NCBI GenBank assembly: GCA_040754075.1 | Contig: JBFMDH010000039.1 | Span: forward strand, 1-64,000 | Source: Acidobacteriota bacterium | Lineage (GTDB): Bacteria > Acidobacteriota > Blastocatellia > UBA7656 | DNA length: 64,000 nt | Direction: 5' to 3' | Part shown: piece after piece, positions 36,032 to 44,105 of the stretch | Layout: each line of letters opens with the position of its first letter | Numbering within the stretch: position 1 is the first letter of the stretch | Made by a program: the position numbers and the translations under genes | Notes under the pieces: model-generated | What the model was told of the DNA's origin: nothing | Databases searched by the model: none | Seen by the model: the letters and a program-made list of their open reading frames with translations, nothing else

Positions 36032-38398
36032 TCACGGCTCCTCGTGCAAGGTGAAATAAAAAGTCGCGCCCTGATCAACAATTGATTCTGCCCAGATTTT
36101 GCCGCCATGCCGATCAATGATACGGCGCGCGATTGAAAGCCCGACTCCGGTTCCTTCAAAATCTTCTGCACGATGCAACCGCTGAAACACGCCAAATAAT
36201 TTACCGGCATAAGCCATATCGAACCCGACCCCGTTATCGCGGACGAAGAAGGTATCTTTACCGGCTTCCTGCACACAGCCAATCTCAACGATGGCCGGGG
36301 CGCATCCGCGTGTGTATTTCAAGGCATTGGATAAAAGATTAATCCAGACCTGCTTGAGTAATTGCGCATCGCCTGTGCATTCGGGTAAATCCCGGAGTTG
36401 AATTTCAAGCTGTTGCCGCTTTTCGGCGCTTAATTCATCAAGCGCCATTTGCACAAGCTCTCGGCTATTCACTGTTTGTTTGATTAAGGTGTGACGGCTG
36501 ACTTGCGAAAACTGCAATAAATCATCGATCAACTGCCGCATGTGGTTTGCCCCATCACAAATGATGTGCAGATAGCGTTGACCTTCTGCCGGTAAAAGCG
36601 ACCCGTAATCTTCAAGCACGGCTTGCGAAAATCCGTCGATGGTGCGCAGCGGCGCGCGCAAATCGTGCGACACCGAATAGCTGAACGATTCGAGCGCCTG
36701 ATTGGCAGCCTCCAGTTGCGCGGTTCGTTGTTTGACGCGGGCTTCGAGTTCAAGGTTGAGTTGATGTACCGTCTCTTCCGCCTGTTTTCTTTCGGTAATG
36801 TCATAGCCCAGACTCAACACATAGGCTTGACCGGCGAGGTCAATGATTTCTGCCGAAAGTAAAATATCGCCAAGCTCTCCGGAGAGCTTACGATACCGGG
36901 TTTCAAAATTGTGGATGTACCCTTGCTGACGCAGCCGTTCATACATTTCGGTGTGGTGAGCGGGATTTGCCCACAAGCTCAATTCTGTTGAGGTTCGACC
37001 GATGACCGCTTCGCGGGTCAACCCATAACGTTTCAAGAATGCGTCATTGACATTGAGATAGGTGCCGTCTTCGAGTTTGGTGATAACGATACTCACGGGG
37101 CTGACGCGAAAGACGGTTGAAAACAACGCTTCACTTTCGCGCAAGGCTTTTTCGGCGCGCTTCTGTTCGGTGATGTCGCGCGTTCCAATAACCGCGAGAA
37201 TTTGTTCGCCTTGTTGATCAAACACCGGTTCGCCGCTGAAGCTGAAAACCCATTGTTGTCCGGTATCTTTTCGCCGTCCAAGCAATTCCCAGTCTTTAAT
37301 CGCTTCGCCTCTGAGCACACGATTTAACGGCCAATTTTCAAAGGGCAGAAGGTCTCCGTCAGGAGTCCGCAGTTCGTAACGTTCGGCATAAAACGCCAGG
37401 CTCTGCTTCATCTCATCGACGGAAGCAAAGCCGTTGATACGGGCTTCGGCTTCATTAATCATGAACAGATTGCCGGTCATATCGGAAACCACCAATCCTT
37501 CTTGAATCGCCTGAAATACCGCTTCAATCTGGGCGCGTTCACGGCGGAGATTTTCCTCAGCTTGTAAGCGTTCGGTGACATCCCGGTAATTGGTGACGAT
37601 GCCGCGCACTGCCGGATTATTCAATAAATTAGTGGCGGTTCCTTCCAGCCATAACCAGTTGCCGTTTTTATGACGCCGCCGCCAGAGCACCGGCATCGGG
37701 GTTCCGGGATTGGCGATTAATCGCTCAATAATCTGTTGAACGTAAGGGATATCGTCGGGATGGGTATTCTCTAATCCGTTGCGCCCAAGCAGTTCTTCTG
37801 CCGAGTAACCTTCGACGCGAACCGCAGAAGGGCTGACATAGTTGATATGGTTATCGGCGGCTATCACCACGACACTATCCTGACTGTGTTCGATGATGGC
37901 GCGATACCACTCGTCCTGATGTGGTAATGGCGTTTCCGCCGGTTGGCTGTTGGTGATGGCGGTTGCGCTTTGAATAACCTCCGAAGGGATTTGTTCAAGT
38001 CTCTTTTTTTCAATAAACGGTTGATGCTGATGCGCCCAAGCGTCGTTTGATTGTGCGATTGCAAAGGGTTCTGTGGGAGATTCCAGGGTTTCCGAAAAAC
38101 TGACAACCTCGCCTGCCCGATTTTTGATTACCGAATAAGTGCCCTGAACGGCAATGGATTCTCCGTTTTTATCAAGGCGCACCGTGGGTATTGAAATGGT
38201 GGACTGGCATTGTTTGAGACATTGGAAAATTTGCCGGACTTTTTCCAGATGATTTTCGGGAGTCAGGCGGGTAAATGAGGAACCTAATATTTCCGTTGCC
38301 GCGTAACCGAAAAGCTTTTCCGCATCCTTGTTCCAGCCAATTATTTCACCCGTCAAATCATAAAAGATAATGGGGGTAACTACCGCTTTCATAAACAT
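36032..38398 (-). CDS. Multi-PAS sensor histidine kinase (phytochrome-type core)
   Basis: A cytoplasmic kinase of 788 residues. Four PAS domains (about 1-110, 165-280, 290-410, 420-540) are followed by a coiled linker ([15 protein letters not shown]). HisKA has H578 in [12 protein letters not shown] HATPase domain has its N box [23 protein letters not shown] and [12 protein letters not shown]. The HisKA/HATPase type is the one found with Rcp1-like regulators, which is what is encoded next. The signal is unknown; no chromophore or haem-binding residues can be assigned to the PAS domains. GGGAG lies just before the ATG, and a perfect 16-bp palindrome lies 25 bp upstream. Confidence 0.92.
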   Translation of the reverse strand: MFMKAVVTPIIFYDLTGEIIGWNKDAEKLFGYAATEILGSSFTRLTPENHLEKVRQIFQCLKQCQSTISIPTVRLDKNGESIAVQGTYSVIKNRAGEVVSFSETLESPTEPFAIAQSNDAWAHQHQPFIEKKRLEQIPSEVIQSATAITNSQPAETPLPHQDEWYRAIIEHSQDSVVVIAADNHINYVSPSAVRVEGYSAEELLGRNGLENTHPDDIPYVQQIIERLIANPGTPMPVLWRRRHKNGNWLWLEGTATNLLNNPAVRGIVTNYRDVTERLQAEENLRRERAQIEAVFQAIQEGLVVSDMTGNLFMINEAEARINGFASVDEMKQSLAFYAERYELRTPDGDLLPFENWPLNRVLRGEAIKDWELLGRRKDTGQQWVFSFSGEPVFDQQGEQILAVIGTRDITEQKRAEKALRESEALFSTVFRVSPVSIVITKLEDGTYLNVNDAFLKRYGLTREAVIGRTSTELSLWANPAHHTEMYERLRQQGYIHNFETRYRKLSGELGDILLSAEIIDLAGQAYVLSLGYDITERKQAEETVHQLNLELEARVKQRTAQLEAANQALESFSYSVSHDLRAPLRTIDGFSQAVLEDYGSLLPAEGQRYLHIICDGANHMRQLIDDLLQFSQVSRHTLIKQTVNSRELVQMALDELSAEKRQQLEIQLRDLPECTGDAQLLKQVWINLLSNALKYTRGCAPAIVEIGCVQEAGKDTFFVRDNGVGFDMAYAGKLFGVFQRLHRAEDFEGTGVGLSIARRIIDRHGGKIWAESIVDQGATFYFTLHEEP

Positions 38399-39048
38399 AC
38401 TTCTCCCACCCCCCGCTGAAAATCACTATTAATAGTGAAAACACCGCGTTAGCCACAGATGCTTGTGGTCTTTAACATTAACCCGTACTTCATACCGCCA
38501 TTTCGATTAGCATCTTCGGGGAGTCGGATGCTCATTTTGAAACTGTCAATTAAGAGACGGAGATCGTCACCCTATACAAAATGTTATTTACCGATAACCC
38601 GAAAGGTTCGCTAGAAACAAGCTCATATTACGTTCGGGGCTTTTAAAAAGCAAGATATTGTATCTATTCTGAAAGCAGAATTCCCCAGGAGTATCGGTTC
38701 GTAATATGGCATCACCATCGTGCAACCATAAAATATATAAAACCGCTTAAATGCGATTCACCATCAAGATCAGGCGACCCTTAACATCCGATGTTTGAGT
38801 TAAAAGAATTTTATGGTCTGAGCCGGATGACAATTTAGTTTAAATGGTCAGTTGGTTTCTTGAACGCCGGTTAAATAAATCGATTTATATCTCAAGAATT
38901 TGCGCAATTCCGAATATATGAAATCCGGCGAATGCCGTTGAATACGACCGGATAAAAATCACCAGTAACCCCACCGGGGGAACTTGCCGGACTTTATGGC
39001 AACGCGGGTTTGGGGCGCACACACGATTTGATACCGGCGGTTATTTTA
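38399..39048. other. 650-bp intergenic region without genes
   Basis: No open frame with coding character on either strand. It contains a 16-bp perfect palindrome at 38423-38438 close to the kinase operon start. The far part (38900-39000) is mixed sequence before the MOSC stop. No RNA gene or riboswitch could be recognised. Confidence 0.5.
38423..38438. promoter_or_regulatory. Perfect 16-bp palindrome, candidate operator
   Basis: TCACTATTAATAGTGA, uninterrupted dyad symmetry, 25 bp upstream of the first kinase start codon of a three-gene two-component operon. The position and symmetry suit a dimeric regulator binding over or near the promoter. Confidence 0.4.
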
Positions 39049-39510
39049 TTAGATTTTTGGGTTGAGAGGTTCGCTCTCCATAATCACCGCGTCACCCACA
39101 GCGATTTCACCATCGTCCAAAACCTCGCCGAATACCCCGCCGCCCCAATCGGTTTTTAATGCTTCGCGCAAACCTGAAAGGGCTTCATCCATCCGTTCAC
39201 AGGGGCGGGTTTCGCCATAAATTTGAATGCGACAATTGCCGATGCGCAAAATCTGCCCGCGAGTTTTTGCCAGCAAAATTCCCGTGACCATTAAATTGGC
39301 GCGTCGCGTCGCCGGCGATAGCTCGGCGTTCAACTGCTGCATGACCGCTTCCCAGGTTTCTTGAGCGATGATTGTGACCTGACGTTTGCCGCCTTGATTG
39401 GCATTGCCTCTCAAGCCGCGACCGGCAACCAATAGAGCCTTTTCAACCGCATCCATCGGGCCGCGTTTCGCTCGTTTAATCCAAATCGCTGCGAGTTTTC
39501 CGGTGCTCAT
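39049..39510 (-). CDS. MOSC domain-containing protein
   Basis: A protein of 153 residues consisting of a MOSC domain only (the C-terminal module of molybdenum-cofactor sulfurase). Signatures are GRGLRGNANQGGKRQVTII near 31-49, RRANLMVTGI, QIYGETRPCERMDEA with the conserved cysteine, and WGGGVFGEVLDDGEI. Family members transfer or bind sulfur, or act in detoxifying N-hydroxylated compounds through a molybdenum centre. The stand-alone short form has no confirmed activity. GAGG lies seven bases before the ATG. It starts 13 bp after the RidA stop, so the two probably share a transcript. Confidence 0.85.
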   Translation of the reverse strand: MSTGKLAAIWIKRAKRGPMDAVEKALLVAGRGLRGNANQGGKRQVTIIAQETWEAVMQQLNAELSPATRRANLMVTGILLAKTRGQILRIGNCRIQIYGETRPCERMDEALSGLREALKTDWGGGVFGEVLDDGEIAVGDAVIMESEPLNPKI

Positions 39511-39523
39511 CTCAATGCCTCGT

Positions 39524-39913
39524 TTAGTCGTTGACTACGGCGACGGCTTCGATTTCAACCAGCATTTCAGGCGAAATCAGACGTCTGATTTCAACCATCG
39601 ACGTTGCCGGTCTTATGTTTGAGAAAAACTCGCCATGCGCTTTGCCGATTTTCTCCCATTCAGCAATGTTGGTTACATAGATGCGCGTGCGCACGACATC
39701 CGCAAGTTGCGCACCGGCTTTGTGCAAGGCGCGTTCGATATTTTTGATGGTTTGAATGGTTTGCGCATAAGCATCATTGATGCCGACAATCGCGCCCGCT
39801 TCATCGGTTGCGGTGGTGCCGGATACATAAATCGTATTGCCGATGCGCACGGCTCGCGAATAGCCGACCACCGGTTCCCAGGGCATTCCGCTTGAAATAT
39901 TTTCTCTTTTCAT
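39524..39913 (-). CDS. RidA family deaminase
   Basis: About 129 residues from the ATG at 39913 (the frame is open to 40006 but the extra part reads into an inverted repeat). The YjgF/YER057c/UK114 fold signatures are [44 protein letters not shown] with the substrate-carboxylate arginine, and [21 protein letters not shown]. Typical RidA proteins release ammonia from reactive 2-aminoacrylate-type imines. This larger subgroup ([16 protein letters not shown]) may have another substrate. It is followed by the MOSC gene. Confidence 0.85.
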   Translation of the reverse strand: MKRENISSGMPWEPVVGYSRAVRIGNTIYVSGTTATDEAGAIVGINDAYAQTIQTIKNIERALHKAGAQLADVVRTRIYVTNIAEWEKIGKAHGEFFSNIRPATSMVEIRRLISPEMLVEIEAVAVVND

Positions 39914-40325
39914 AGGTTGCATTGTAGCGTCAGGCATCAAGGTCTGGAAAATACTTTCGGCGGGATTTCCTGTTGCCATTAAAAACCCCTGCCGCCAATT
40001 TATCACAATGCCATACCCCGATGCGTAAGTGATAAATTGGCGGCATTGCTGAATCGGGTTTTCGCCAACCGATATAGCGGTTGAGATTGATGGAACCGTT
40101 TAAACGCCCCATAGGGGTATAATCCAAAAGCTCAACGCATCGCGTTGGGTACAAGTCAAGCAATGGTTCAACCCCTGAAGGGTAGCGGCAATTTTCGTCG
40201 AAGACTCCTTGAAATTTTGAGGACGGACTTTCATAAATCGGCGCAGACTCGACAGTCTGCGCTACCGTTTTCCTTAACTTCATGCCATTGCCCTGTGGGG
40301 CTTGATACAACGATTAAATTACTGT
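39914..40325. other. Intergenic region rich in hairpins
   Basis: About 410 bp between RidA and the SDH-type protease. It holds the 17-bp inverted repeat at 39990-40045. Short hairpins occur at 40107-40117 (CCCC ATA GGGG) and 40133-40147 (CAACGC/GCGTTG). A 9-bp one with loop CGAC (GCGCAGACT/AGTCTGCGC) lies at 40241-40262. No open frame with coding character is visible. These look like dispersed intergenic repeats. Confidence 0.5.
39990..40045. repeat. 17-bp perfect inverted repeat upstream of RidA
   Basis: Arms TGCCGCCAATTTATCAC (39990-40006) and its exact complement (40029-40045) around a 22-base spacer; located 77 bp upstream of the RidA start codon. Confidence 0.65.
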
Positions 40326-41366
40326 TTAGCGAATGTGCAAGGTTGAACGAACTTTTTCACCGTTAATTACTTCAAGGGTTCGCCACGAGCTTTCATCATT
40401 GAGGGTTTGCCAACGCCGCTCTTCGCGAATGTAATTCCAGTCCTTGTCATTCTGGTAATAGATTTGAATGTTGCCGGCTTCCAGAATGTTGAGAATTTCA
40501 TTGTCGTGATAGTTATACTCATCGAAATCGGTGATGGCTTTTTGCGCCATTCCCGAATAGAGTTTGTTCAAATCGAGCAGCGATTCATTGACTGTTTCAT
40601 CAAGCGTTGTGACTTTCAAACCGATGCGTTTGGCTTCGCGCGCGGTAATCGGATAACTGTGCGAAGGATAATTGGCATTCAAATGCTGACTGATGCGCTT
40701 GCATTCCTGTTCGTCGTTGATGTGATAAGACAAAATCTCCTGACAGATTTTTATTGACAGCGAACTCGACCGATCAATCGCGCCCACGACCAGCGGGTGA
40801 ATGTATTTGAAGACTTCCGCATAAGGATTTTCGTGATGGTCTTTGGCATTGTGATTCCACAGGTTCACAATGCGGCTCATGACGTCTTGACTGACGCTGA
40901 CGCGGCGATTGTCTATATGGTCAACCGGCGACAGGTCGTGGGTGAGCGATGAATCAATCGCCGTCAAATGGGCAAGCGGACCCATACGAATTTCGTTTGC
41001 GCCAAGCGCCATCATGGTCGCTGCCGAAGCGCATTCCAGGGGAACCAGAGCGATGATATTTTTGTAATATTCGCGAATGAGGTTGACGATTCTCAATGCC
41101 GCTTCGACATCGCCGCCGCCTGATTTGATAAAGACGGCGAGGGTTTCGCCCTGTCCGATTTTTTTAAATATTTCGTAAAGCGCCACGACATCGTTATCGC
41201 AAACATTGCCTCTGAATGAGGTCCAGTAGACCAGCGTTTTATATCCGGTGATCTCTTCGAGGCGGGAAATAATCATCTGGGTGTGGTCAAAAAACAACGG
41301 CGGTTGTTTGATGCGTTTCGGTTCGACGACTTCTTTGGGAGAACTGATTTCGATTTCCTGATTCAT
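40326..41366 (-). CDS. SDH/SppA-type serine protease (ClpP-like fold)
   Basis: A protein of 346 residues, soluble, of the serine dehydrogenase proteinase family (SDH_sah), related to ClpP and SppA. The crotonase-like core has IKSGGGDVEAALRIVNLI (81-98) and LECASAATMMALGA with the predicted nucleophile S114. The oxyanion GGG and the MGPLAHLTAIDSSL strand are also visible. The C-terminal 100 residues are charged and specific to this type (EYNYHDNEILNIL). AAAGG precedes the ATG. Substrate and partner are unknown. Such proteins differ from SppA in lacking a membrane anchor. It is 113 bp from the BtuF-like gene. Confidence 0.85.
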   Translation of the reverse strand: MNQEIEISSPKEVVEPKRIKQPPLFFDHTQMIISRLEEITGYKTLVYWTSFRGNVCDNDVVALYEIFKKIGQGETLAVFIKSGGGDVEAALRIVNLIREYYKNIIALVPLECASAATMMALGANEIRMGPLAHLTAIDSSLTHDLSPVDHIDNRRVSVSQDVMSRIVNLWNHNAKDHHENPYAEVFKYIHPLVVGAIDRSSSLSIKICQEILSYHINDEQECKRISQHLNANYPSHSYPITAREAKRIGLKVTTLDETVNESLLDLNKLYSGMAQKAITDFDEYNYHDNEILNILEAGNIQIYYQNDKDWNYIREERRWQTLNDESSWRTLEVINGEKVRSTLHIR

Positions 41367-41479
41367 ATTTAATGCCTTTCAAAAAATAGTGCAAAGCCGA
41401 TTATATGACGGCTGCCCGACCAAACAAGCATAATGTTTTCGCTTTTTAAATCAGGCTATTTTTTATAAGAAATGTGCGC

Positions 41480-42406
41480 TCATTCACTATATCGCATCCA
41501 ACCGCTGCCTTCGTGGTTGAATTGAAAAATTTCGGGATGCAGAATTTCCGCGAAAATTTCCAGAGATTCGACCACACGCGGACCCGGACGATTGAAATAC
41601 TGATTGCCGTCTGCAACAAAAACGCGCTGCTGTTGCACGGCGCGCAAACGCTTCCACTCCGGTTTCGTCGCCAGCAACGCCATCTCTTCAAGGGTTCTCG
41701 CTATATCGAATCCGCAAGGCGTCACGACTATCACTTCGGGGTCTTTGGCGACCAACGCTTCCCAACTCATCCACGGCGAATGTTTTCCCGCTTCGCCAAA
41801 CAGGTTGGTGCCGCCCGCCATCTCCACAAGTTCAGGCATCCAGTTGCCCGCCGCCATGAGCGGCTCTATCCATTCGATGCAGGCAAGCGTCGGATGATGG
41901 TCAAGTTGTTGGGCGCGTTCGGCAATCGTCTGCAGGCGGGCTTTTGCCTGTTCGATAAACTGTTCACCGCGTTCGGAAATATTTAAGGCATCGGCGACTT
42001 TTTGAATATCGCGCCAGATATCCACGAGGGCGTTCGGTTCAAGCGAAACGATTTGCGGATGTGAACTGGTGAGTTCGCATACAGCCCGTTCAACATCTTT
42101 CAAAGAGACCGCACAGACTTCGCATTGCGCCTGCGTGATGATGTGCGTCGGTTGCAATTTTTCCAAAAGTTCGGCGTCAACCCGATAAACGCTCAAGGCT
42201 TCCTGCAACACGGCTTTGACGCGCTGGTCAATTTCGTAACTGCTGCCTTCGACATTGAATTTCGGCGCGGTGCAAACCGGCAGCCGTTTGACGGTAGCGG
42301 GGAAGTCGCATTCGTGCGAACGTCCGACTAAAAATTGCTGCATTCCCAAAGCGCAAACGATTTCAGTTGAACTGGCGATGAGTGAAATAATTCTCGGGTG
42401 AGTCAC
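41480..42406 (-). CDS. BtuF-like cobalamin/corrinoid-binding protein
   Basis: Periplasmic-binding-protein type III fold of the helical-backbone group: PRIISLIASSTEIVCALGM near the start, SHECDFP, ITQAQCEVCAVS, HPQIVSLEP, CIEWIEPLMAAGNWMPELVEMAGG and FNRPGPRVVESLEI. These match the cobalamin-binding protein group that often lacks a signal peptide, as here. About 308 residues from the GTG at 42406; the frame is open to 42466. No transporter genes (btuC, btuD) and no cobalamin riboswitch are visible, so it may work in the cytoplasm or with a distant transporter. Confidence 0.8.
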   Translation of the reverse strand: MTHPRIISLIASSTEIVCALGMQQFLVGRSHECDFPATVKRLPVCTAPKFNVEGSSYEIDQRVKAVLQEALSVYRVDAELLEKLQPTHIITQAQCEVCAVSLKDVERAVCELTSSHPQIVSLEPNALVDIWRDIQKVADALNISERGEQFIEQAKARLQTIAERAQQLDHHPTLACIEWIEPLMAAGNWMPELVEMAGGTNLFGEAGKHSPWMSWEALVAKDPEVIVVTPCGFDIARTLEEMALLATKPEWKRLRAVQQQRVFVADGNQYFNRPGPRVVESLEIFAEILHPEIFQFNHEGSGWMRYSE

Positions 42407-43022
42407 AGAATATAATGAACCCTTTCTAAAAAACTTCGTTAAGCGTCCGCACGAATTAAACTTCAATGATTGTTCGATAGGTCTAATGCAGGCTCCACGA
42501 ACCGATTGAAGTCCAGCGTTTGCTACGGAAAGTCATTGTGCCACTACTCAAGGTTGGCTTCCCAGCGGATTTTGCGGATGCGGCGGATGAGGACGGATAA
42601 AATTATTCAGGGGTTAGCAATGATGAATCGAATTTATCGATTAAAAAATCCGCACTCATCCGCTTAATCCGCCGCATCCGCTGGGAAATTCAATTTGAAA
42701 ATCAGCCAGGTCTTTTTCCGTAAGCCCATCACCAATTCATTAATTGTTTTTATGCCATGCAAACAAAATTCAAACCAGCAAAAGGGTTTTATGAGTTTGC
42801 GCTGATTTGCAGAAGCTGAAGACCGGATGCTGACAGCTTCAAGCAGCCATTTTTATGAAAATGTGACACCGAGAGGTTGGCACCAATGAGCGGTATATAA
42901 AACTATCAACGCTTGAACCCAAAGAAAAAATCTGAAACATCATTTGGCAGATTCGACGTAATGCAAGCCTGAGATAAAATATCTGGCAACATAATTCATT
43001 TGAATATTAAGGACACTTTAAA
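42407..43022. other. Intergenic region with a MITE-like element
   Basis: About 615 bp between divergent genes. It holds the 129-bp element at 42559-42687. The remaining 335 bp up to the DUF5694 gene has no coding frame and no RNA motif that I recognise. Confidence 0.5.
42559..42687. mobile_element. 129-bp MITE-like element related to the GxxExxY element
   Basis: Imperfect inverted ends TTCCCAGCGGAT...ATCCGCTGGGAA with GCGGATGCGGCGGATGAGG-type subrepeats, as at 4474-5044, around a short AT-rich centre. It carries no gene. It shares the tip and repeat units of the 571-bp GxxExxY element, so it is best read as an internal-deletion derivative. Confidence 0.55.
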
Positions 43023-43850
43023 ATGAGAAAATTGATGCTACCGATTTTGACCTTGCTATGTAGTTTGACTGCCTATGCCCAAGAGCTTCCCAAAACCATT
43101 CCCGGACTCGACACCGATGCGCCGAAACCCAAGGTGATGATTTTGGGCACCTTTCATTTCGCCAATCCCGGACTCGATTACACCAAAGCTGAACGCGACA
43201 GTATTTTAAGCGCCAAACGCCAGCAGGAAGTCCGCGAATTGATTGATAAAATCAAAGCCTTTAAACCGACGAAAATCGCCATCGAAGTTCCTTACGGCAA
43301 CACCACGGTCAACGACAATTACAATCTTTATCTGCAAAATAAATTTGAATTGAAAGAGAGCGAAACTTATCAAGTGGCATTTCGTCTGGCGAAAGAATTG
43401 AATCACCGGATGCTGTACCCGATAGATTGGAAAAAAGACATGGATTTCGACGCTTTGTTGAAATCGGCGCAGACTAACGGGCAGCAGAAATTTCTGGAAC
43501 GCTTTCAACAGGCGATGGGCTTTGTTACCAAAATGCAAGCCGAAGCCAATAAATACACGGTGCTCGAACAACTCCGTACCATGAATGATTCGGCAGCGCA
43601 GGCGAGATTGCATCGCCTCTATCTGCTGCTTGCCGAAGCCGGGAAGGGAGCAGATTACACCGGCGCGGATGTGGTTGCCGGTTGGTACGAACGCAATTTA
43701 AAAATAGCGATGAATGTGGTGCGCGCCGCCGATTCACCGGACGATAGAATTTTAGTGCTCATCGGCGCAGGTCACGTAAAACTGTTGCGCGAATTCTTGA
43801 AAGAATCGCCAAGCGTCGAATACGTTGAAGCGAGCGAGTACCTAAAGTAA
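43023..43850 (+). CDS. Secreted DUF5694 / TraB-like protein
   Basis: A protein of 275 residues with a signal peptide (LMLPILTLLCSLTAYA). A fold related to the TraB/GumN/erythromycin-esterase-like group follows: PKVMILGTFHFANPG (37-51) and KAFKPTKIAIEVPYG (81-95). The C-terminal ILVLIGAGHVKLLREFL gives a second conserved histidine. The two histidine motifs (GTFHF and GAGHV) suggest a metal- or substrate-binding site; no activity is proven for DUF5694. AAGGA lies nine bases before the ATG. It appears to be monocistronic. Confidence 0.8.
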   Translation: MRKLMLPILTLLCSLTAYAQELPKTIPGLDTDAPKPKVMILGTFHFANPGLDYTKAERDSILSAKRQQEVRELIDKIKAFKPTKIAIEVPYGNTTVNDNYNLYLQNKFELKESETYQVAFRLAKELNHRMLYPIDWKKDMDFDALLKSAQTNGQQKFLERFQQAMGFVTKMQAEANKYTVLEQLRTMNDSAAQARLHRLYLLLAEAGKGADYTGADVVAGWYERNLKIAMNVVRAADSPDDRILVLIGAGHVKLLREFLKESPSVEYVEASEYLK

Positions 43851-44105
43851 TAAGCGATACTTCAATGTGGGGAACGTTACTAAATCGAAACTTAAGGGAT
43901 TGGTACAAATGTCTAAACCGGAATGCAGAAGCTTGGTACACTCCATATTGTGATAAAGCCTTGTTTATGGGTATGCTCGCAACCTCGAGTGTGCCAATGT
44001 CTTAATTTCTGGTTTAGTGCGAACTATTCAAAATTACTAATAAATTCACGTTACATTAGATATATAACGCTACTTGGTTAATGTACTAATCCTTTACTAT
44101 CTGAT

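Noticed and set aside
42407-42700. Cobalamin riboswitch upstream of the BtuF-like gene
   Set aside because: None of the conserved B12-box segments is visible; the structured DNA there is the MITE-like element.
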